DNA of 64,000 bases from the NCBI GenBank assembly GCA_934490165.1, contig CAKSTB010000003.1:103825-167824 (forward strand). Reading direction: 5' to 3'. Position 1 is the first letter of the stretch. Each line of letters begins with the position of its first letter. Below the pieces are notes generated by a model. That model was given only the letters and a program-made list of their open reading frames with translations. It had not been told where the DNA came from and did no database searches. Origin of the DNA: an uncultured Ruminiclostridium sp. (lineage in GTDB: Bacteria > Bacillota > Clostridia > Oscillospirales > Ruminococcaceae). The translations under genes were made by a program, and so were the position numbers. Shown here one piece after another: positions 59,763 through 64,000 of the stretch.

Positions 59763-61166
59763 TCAGTTGTTTTTGTTATCGTTATTTTTGTCCCTGGACT
59801 TTTTATCCTTGACAAAAATCTTTTTGATGTCCTTGATATCATGCTTTTCCTTTTCCTTTTTCATATAAGGCGGGTGGGGGAAATACACAGGCTCGTTGGT
59901 TTCGGCATCTATGTGATGAATGTCGCGGTAATCGTTGGAGTCGGACGGGAGCTCTTTCTTTTCAAGGCGGTTTTTAACTCTGTTCTTTGTGAAGCTGTAG
60001 ATAACAGCGAACAGCGGGATACCGATGATAAGTCCGACAAATCCGAACAGTCCCTGACCGACAAGCATACCGAATATTACCCAGAAGCTTGAAAGTCCGG
60101 TAGAGTCGCCGATTATCTTAGGAGCGAGGACGTTACCGTCAACATTCTGGATTATTACTACCATAATGGTGAAATAGATGCACTGGATGGGGTCAACGAG
60201 GACGAGCAGCAGCATACACGGAATGTAGCCGATAAACGGTCCGAAATACGGTATAATGCAGGTGATACCCATTATAACGCCGCAGAGTACGGCATACGGC
60301 ATATTGAAGATGCTCATAAGCAGGACGTAGACCATACCGATTATCAGGCTGTCGAGGATCTTACCTGTGATGAACTGACCGAAGGACTTGTTTACTTCAC
60401 GCGTACTGTTTATTATCTTGGTTGCTACTTTCGGCTTGAACAGGCAGTAGAGCACCTTTTTGAACTGGGCGGCAAAAAGCTCTTTGCTGTTAAGGAAGTA
60501 GATAGCTATTACAAAGCCTAGCAGAAGGTTCATCAGAACGCTGATTATGTTCATAACGTTTGACGAGATCAAATTCCAGATATTGTTCATCTGAGGGAGG
60601 AGCTCGGTAGACAACCAGCTGTTGAGCATATCGGAAATGCCGCCTGTGAACTGGAGGACATACGCCTCGACATCGGGGTAGTTTCTGAGCGTCTGTGATA
60701 CCCAGTCGCTCACCTGTGTGACATAGGTCGGCATATTGTTTACAAGCATTGTGATAGTGTCTATCAGCTGAGGGAGCAGTACCCAGATTATGCCCGTGAC
60801 TACAAGCAATGCAAGTATCATGGTGATGGCAACGCTCATCACCCTTGCGACCTTACGGACGGGGAAGGTTTTGGGCGGGGGCTCTTCGCCCGGGTGCTCA
60901 CGCTCGAATTTTTCGCGCTTTTTATCCTGAATGGTATAGAACAGTCTGCGCAGGCATGGCTTTTCGATAAAAGTCGCTATCGGGCAGAGGATATAAGCAA
61001 TGACAAAACCGTAAAGTACGGGTGTCAGGATAGATAAGAATGAGAATATGCCGTCAAGTATTTCCTTGATCTGTGACAGACCGAGGAAAAATACGATAGC
61101 GGCGGCGATAACGAGGAATGCGGTCACTCCCCAGTAGAGATATTTCTTATCCCATTTGAAATTCAT
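59763..61166 (-). CDS. AI-2E family transporter (PerM/YtvI-like)
   Basis: 467 aa, eight membrane segments expected. Family run GVIMGITCIIPYFGPFIGYI near residue 300, and the SSFWVIFGMLVGQGLFGFVG segment. A charged cytoplasmic loop (about 85-105) and a long Lys/Asp-rich tail (about 420-467). Members range from Na+/H+ antiporters to supposed AI-2 exporters; the substrate here is unknown. Own promoter at 61275-61303. Confidence 0.9.
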   Translation of the reverse strand: MNFKWDKKYLYWGVTAFLVIAAAIVFFLGLSQIKEILDGIFSFLSILTPVLYGFVIAYILCPIATFIEKPCLRRLFYTIQDKKREKFEREHPGEEPPPKTFPVRKVARVMSVAITMILALLVVTGIIWVLLPQLIDTITMLVNNMPTYVTQVSDWVSQTLRNYPDVEAYVLQFTGGISDMLNSWLSTELLPQMNNIWNLISSNVMNIISVLMNLLLGFVIAIYFLNSKELFAAQFKKVLYCLFKPKVATKIINSTREVNKSFGQFITGKILDSLIIGMVYVLLMSIFNMPYAVLCGVIMGITCIIPYFGPFIGYIPCMLLLVLVDPIQCIYFTIMVVIIQNVDGNVLAPKIIGDSTGLSSFWVIFGMLVGQGLFGFVGLIIGIPLFAVIYSFTKNRVKNRLEKKELPSDSNDYRDIHHIDAETNEPVYFPHPPYMKKEKEKHDIKDIKKIFVKDKKSRDKNNDNKNN

Positions 61167-61274
61167 TACATCACACCTTTATTATAATTGTGCCGCTCTG
61201 CCAGCTTCACGGTATGCGGAGCTTTCTATCGGCACTGTCGGGCAACCTTGCCCATTTTGGAAGTTACTGCTTTT

Positions 61275-61303
61275 ATTATAGAATTATCGGCGGAAGTTGT
61301 CAA
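61275..61303 (-). promoter_or_regulatory. Promoter of the AI-2E family gene
   Basis: Minus-strand TTGACA (61303-61298), 17-base spacer, TATAAT (61280-61275). The roughly 100-base leader has a GGGCA/TGCCC stem. Confidence 0.85.
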
Positions 61304-61428
61304 GGGTATACGACGAAAAGTGCACAAATGTATGCGGATATGGAAGAATAAAAACGACACTGCATACGGTTAGGTAAATTCGTCAATTTTCATAGGTTCT
61401 GCGGACTTATTTTTGCGCTGTAAAGGAC

Positions 61429-61457
61429 TTGACAAGAGGCGCTTATAAAGGTATAAT
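61429..61457 (+). promoter_or_regulatory. Consensus promoter of guaB
   Basis: TTGACA (61429-61434), 17-base spacer, TATAAT (61452-61457). Start expected near 61464. Confidence 0.88.
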
Positions 61458-61463
61458 TAAATC

Positions 61464-61628
61464 AATAGTAAGCGTCTGCTGTAGTTGTGTTTGCAGTAGG
61501 CTTAATTTTTAACCGCATACACGGAATACTCTGAGGCAAGCATCATTTAATCAAGATTAAAGTACGTTTGCCTCAAAGTTATTCCGGGGTTGCGTTGCAC
61601 AAAGGTGCAGGAAAGGAAAGGTAAAACT
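61464..61628 (+). promoter_or_regulatory. Structured guaB leader: terminator-like stem plus long hairpin
   Basis: First, TAAGC..CTGC pairs with GCAG..GCTTA (61469-61479 with 61493-61504), followed by ATTTTTAA. Then a 63-base hairpin: GGAATA/TATTCC, GAGGCAA/TTGCCTC and TTAATC/GATTAA (61523-61585). The ribosome binding site (AGGAAAGG) follows. No purine, PRPP or ppGpp riboswitch consensus is recognised. Confidence 0.6.
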
Positions 61629-63137
61629 ATGGCTTTTATTTACTCTGAGCCCTCACACACATTCGGCGAGTATCTTCTCGTACCGGGTTATTCGTCTTCA
61701 AAGTGCATACCTGCAAATGTATCACTGCGTACACCCGTTGTCAAGTTCAAAAAGGGCGAGGAAAGTTCTATCTATATGAATATTCCTCTGGTATCGGCTA
61801 TCATGCAGTCCGTATCCGATGACAAGATGGCAGTCGCTCTTGCAAAGGAGGGTGGCATATCTTTCATTTACGGTTCGCAGTCTGTTGAAGATGAGGCGGC
61901 TATGGTAGCAAGAGTAAAGAGCTACAAGGCAGGCTATGTAAAGAGCGACTCCAACCTCGCTCCCGATATGACGCTTGCCGATGTGCTTGAACTCAAGGCT
62001 AAGACAGGTCACTCGACAATGCCCGTCACAAGCGACGGCACAGAGCACGGAAAGCTGTTAGGTATTGTAACAAGCCGCGACTACAGAGTTTCAAGAATGG
62101 CTACAGATACAAAGGTATCTACATTTATGACACCTTTTGAAAAGCTCATAACCGCTCCCGCAAGCACAACACTTAAGGAAGCAAACGATATAATCTGGGA
62201 GCACAAGCTCAACTCACTCCCCATAGTTGACGATAACGGCGTGCTTATGTACTTCGTATTCAGAAAGGACTATGAACAGCACAAGGAAAACAAGAACGAG
62301 CTTCTCGACAGCAAGAAGCGCTACATAGTAGGCGCAGGTATCAACACAAGAGATTACGCGGAGCGTGTTCCGGCTCTTGTAAACGCAGGCGCTGACGTTC
62401 TGTGTATCGACAGCTCAGAAGGTTACTCCGAGTGGCAGAAGCTGACCATCGACTGGATCCGCGCAAATTACGGCGACAGTGTTAAGGTCGGTGCAGGCAA
62501 CGTTGTTGATAAGGAAGGCTTCCGCTTCCTCGCAGACTGCGGCGCAGACTTTATAAAGGTAGGTATCGGCGGCGGTTCTATCTGTATTACCCGTGAGCAG
62601 AAGGGTATAGGCAGAGGACAGGCTACAGCTCTTATCGAGGTATGCGAAGAACGTGACAGATACTTTGAGGAAACAGGTGTATATATCCCTGTATGCTCAG
62701 ATGGCGGTATCGTTCACGATTACCATATGACGCTGGCACTTGCAATGGGTGCTGACTTTATGATGCTCGGCAGATACTTCTCACGTTTCGATGAATCTCC
62801 CACAAACAAGCTGTTCGTCAACGGCAGTTATGTAAAGGAGTACTGGGGCGAAGGCTCTAACCGTGCAAGAAACTGGCAGAGATACGATATGGGCGGCGAC
62901 AAGAAGCTCTCGTTTGAAGAGGGCGTTGACAGCTATGTTCCTTATGCAGGCAGCTTAAAGGACAATGTTACACGCTCACTGTCAAAGGTTCGTTCTACAA
63001 TGTGCAACTGCGGCTGTCTTAACATTCCCGACTTCCAGAAGAACGCAAAGCTCACTCTTGTTTCTTCTACAAGTATTGTCGAGGGTGGCTCACACGACGT
63101 TATCCTCAAGGAAAACCGCGGCGCTCGCAGCGAATAA
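61629..63137 (+). CDS. guaB: IMP dehydrogenase
   Basis: 502 aa from the ATG at 61629. Oxidises IMP to XMP, the committed step to GMP. Two CBS motifs (about 95-215, including GKLLGIVTSRDYRVSRM) are inserted in the TIM barrel; the catalytic loop reads GIGGGSICITREQKGIGRG with the active-site Cys, slightly different from the usual GPGSICTTR. The late flap region contains SNRARNWQRYDMG, and the C-terminus carries a CNCGC cysteine cluster. Monocistronic with a structured leader and a post-stop element. Confidence 0.95.
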   Translation: MAFIYSEPSHTFGEYLLVPGYSSSKCIPANVSLRTPVVKFKKGEESSIYMNIPLVSAIMQSVSDDKMAVALAKEGGISFIYGSQSVEDEAAMVARVKSYKAGYVKSDSNLAPDMTLADVLELKAKTGHSTMPVTSDGTEHGKLLGIVTSRDYRVSRMATDTKVSTFMTPFEKLITAPASTTLKEANDIIWEHKLNSLPIVDDNGVLMYFVFRKDYEQHKENKNELLDSKKRYIVGAGINTRDYAERVPALVNAGADVLCIDSSEGYSEWQKLTIDWIRANYGDSVKVGAGNVVDKEGFRFLADCGADFIKVGIGGGSICITREQKGIGRGQATALIEVCEERDRYFEETGVYIPVCSDGGIVHDYHMTLALAMGADFMMLGRYFSRFDESPTNKLFVNGSYVKEYWGEGSNRARNWQRYDMGGDKKLSFEEGVDSYVPYAGSLKDNVTRSLSKVRSTMCNCGCLNIPDFQKNAKLTLVSSTSIVEGGSHDVILKENRGARSE

Positions 63138-63236
63138 GCGGCGGGGCGCCGCTGACAATTCGCCGTTCTGTCTGTTGCCGACAGGCGACAGTTACGTTAC
63201 CGGCGGACTTAATATGCTACTGCATATTCAATTAAG
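63138..63236 (+). repeat. Post-stop structured element after guaB
   Basis: Starts right after TAA: GCGGCGGGGCGCCGC, then AATTCGCCGTTCTG, the stem CTGTTGCC/GGCGACAG and the closing CGGCGG with ATATGCTACTGC. Confidence 0.8.
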
Positions 63237-63247
63237 ACATAATTAGA

Positions 63248-63286
63248 GGATACTGCAAACTGTTTAGGTTTGCGGTATCCTTTTTG
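63248..63286 (+). terminator. Terminator of guaB
   Basis: GGATAC..GCAAAC pairs with GTTTGC..GTATCC (63248-63280) followed by TTTTT. Confidence 0.92.
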
Positions 63287-64000
63287 CATATGTGGAATAA
63301 AGCTTCTTATTGTGCATTTACGATATCACTATTTAGCTCCCTTGTGTAAAGGTGAGCTTCTGTTGCTTAGTTAAACTCAGCCAACTCTTGAGGGATTGTC
63401 AGCGGAGGTGATGGCAGAAGTAAAAAAGTTAATAGCAAGCGATCCCTCAGTCTTGACGGCAGATAAGGTATGTGTAATATGAATGGTGTAAGCATCGCTG
63501 AATATGATTGTATTGAAAATAAGTAAGCCTTGCCGCAAGCCAGCTCCCTTTGGCAAGGGAGCCGGGAATTAGTGCTTGGCGGAGAATGTTGTTTTTTATC
63601 AAATTGTTAGAGCGGATAAAAAACAATGCGGCAGTACAAAAAATATATAGCCGACACCGCTGAAAACATATCCATACCGATAAGTTGTTAATAATTTCGT
63701 GAGTGTATCAATGCAACTGCACTGTCACCGACTATCAAAAAAGAACGCTACTATCCTGAGATATCTGTACTAAAATGGGACTAAGTGAGCGTCAGCGACC
63801 CGCTTATACAAACTTTTAAAACCCGGTCGTTTGTGTGTCTTATTGCCAACACCCTTGCGGGGTAAGGGTGTGAGTAAGGAAAGAGGGAGCACGAGGGAGA
63901 GAACCTAAGGGTATAGGGCTGAGTGCACTAGTCAATAAAAACTGGACAGAAAAAATAAAGATTTGTACAACAAAAACAAAAATTTAGACAGATTTAGAAC
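63287..64000. other. Right-end intergenic region
   Basis: No gene seen. 63441-63563 is an interspersed TTGACGGC/AGCTCCCTTT repeat. The last 80 bases (AGTCAATAAAAACTGGACAG and an A-rich run) resemble the end of an insertion sequence but the element, if any, lies outside the window. Confidence 0.45.
63441..63563 (+). repeat. Interspersed repeat, TTGACGGC/AGCTCCCTTT type
   Basis: GATCCCTCAGTCTTGACGGC at the start, AGCTCCCTTTGGCAAGGGAG at the end; left flank AAAGTTAATAGCAAGC resembles the flank of the 46197 copy. Confidence 0.8.

Noticed and set aside
61464..61628. Purine riboswitch before guaB
   Set aside because: The two conserved loop sequences and three-way junction of the purine class are not visible.
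63920..64000. Possible insertion-sequence end
   Set aside because: AGTCAATAAAAACTGGACAG looks like a transposon terminus, but no transposase or second end is in the window.
1..64000. tRNA or rRNA genes
   Set aside because: None was recognised by eye on either strand; a covariance search would be needed to be certain.

Overview
The window looks like a chromosomal segment of an endospore-forming, mid-GC clostridial Firmicute of the Ruminococcaceae/Oscillospiraceae type, probably a gut organism close to [Eubacterium] siraeum or Ruminococcus (inference; the species cannot be proved from sequence alone). Supporting signs are a complete S10-spc-alpha ribosomal supercluster ending in rpoA-rplQ, a spoIIA operon (spoIIAA-spoIIAB-sigF), a small SRP RNA directly upstream of dnaX, a YabE-type G5/3D cell-wall protein, a giant secreted BspA-type leucine-rich/fibronectin protein, strong AGGAGG-like ribosome binding sites and many near-consensus sigma-A promoters (TTGACA-17-TATAAT).

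Layout. 1-1046 is the 3' part of an ABC-F ATPase. 1433-4092 (minus) is an operon of a small membrane protein, a D,D-carboxypeptidase and tsaD. 4278-20240 (minus) is the ribosomal supercluster from rpsJ to rplQ, with secY, adk, map, a KOW-domain protein, infA and rpoA. 20241-24400 holds structured intergenic DNA, the YabE-like gene and an alpha/beta hydrolase. 24707-29671 (plus) encodes the giant LRR/FN3 surface protein. It is followed by about 1 kb of tandem and interspersed repeats, then yajC. 31148-35095 (minus) is an operon of Rnf-like membrane subunits D-E-A plus a membrane-anchored putative glycoside hydrolase. 35158-40917 carries a mecA-like adaptor, rpe, sseB-like, recR, ybaB, dnaX and the SRP RNA. 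40918-45813 (minus) has a carbamoylase-type amidase, cysK and pdxT/pdxS. 46398-47844 (minus) is spoIIA. 48267-56692 (plus) runs through a two-gene membrane/DUF4097 pair, yjbQ, a CsbB-like glycosyltransferase with its YfhO partner, coaX, an ECF S component and gltX. 57569-61166 (minus) has a lipoprotein, nnr and an AI-2E-family permease. 61629-63137 (plus) is guaB with a structured leader. The right end is repeats.

The most interesting protein-level signal is the Rnf-like D-E-A set (32445-35095). It keeps the order and fold features of rnfD, rnfE and rnfA but lacks rnfC, rnfG and rnfB. By my reading by eye, it also lacks all four cysteines that hold the intramembrane iron-sulfur cluster and the flavin-acceptor threonine of RnfD. 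It may therefore be a redox-cofactor-free membrane module with a different job.

The most interesting DNA-level signals are two structured repeat families. One starts immediately after stop codons (after 21154, 44938, 57569 and 63137) and shows apparent compensatory base changes. The other is a roughly 70-bp double-hairpin sequence found inserted in the loop of a short palindromic repeat, with matching empty sites in the same window. Several leaders (yabE-like, guaB, giant surface gene, S10 operon) also carry structures or terminator-like hairpins that match no riboswitch class I could recognise.
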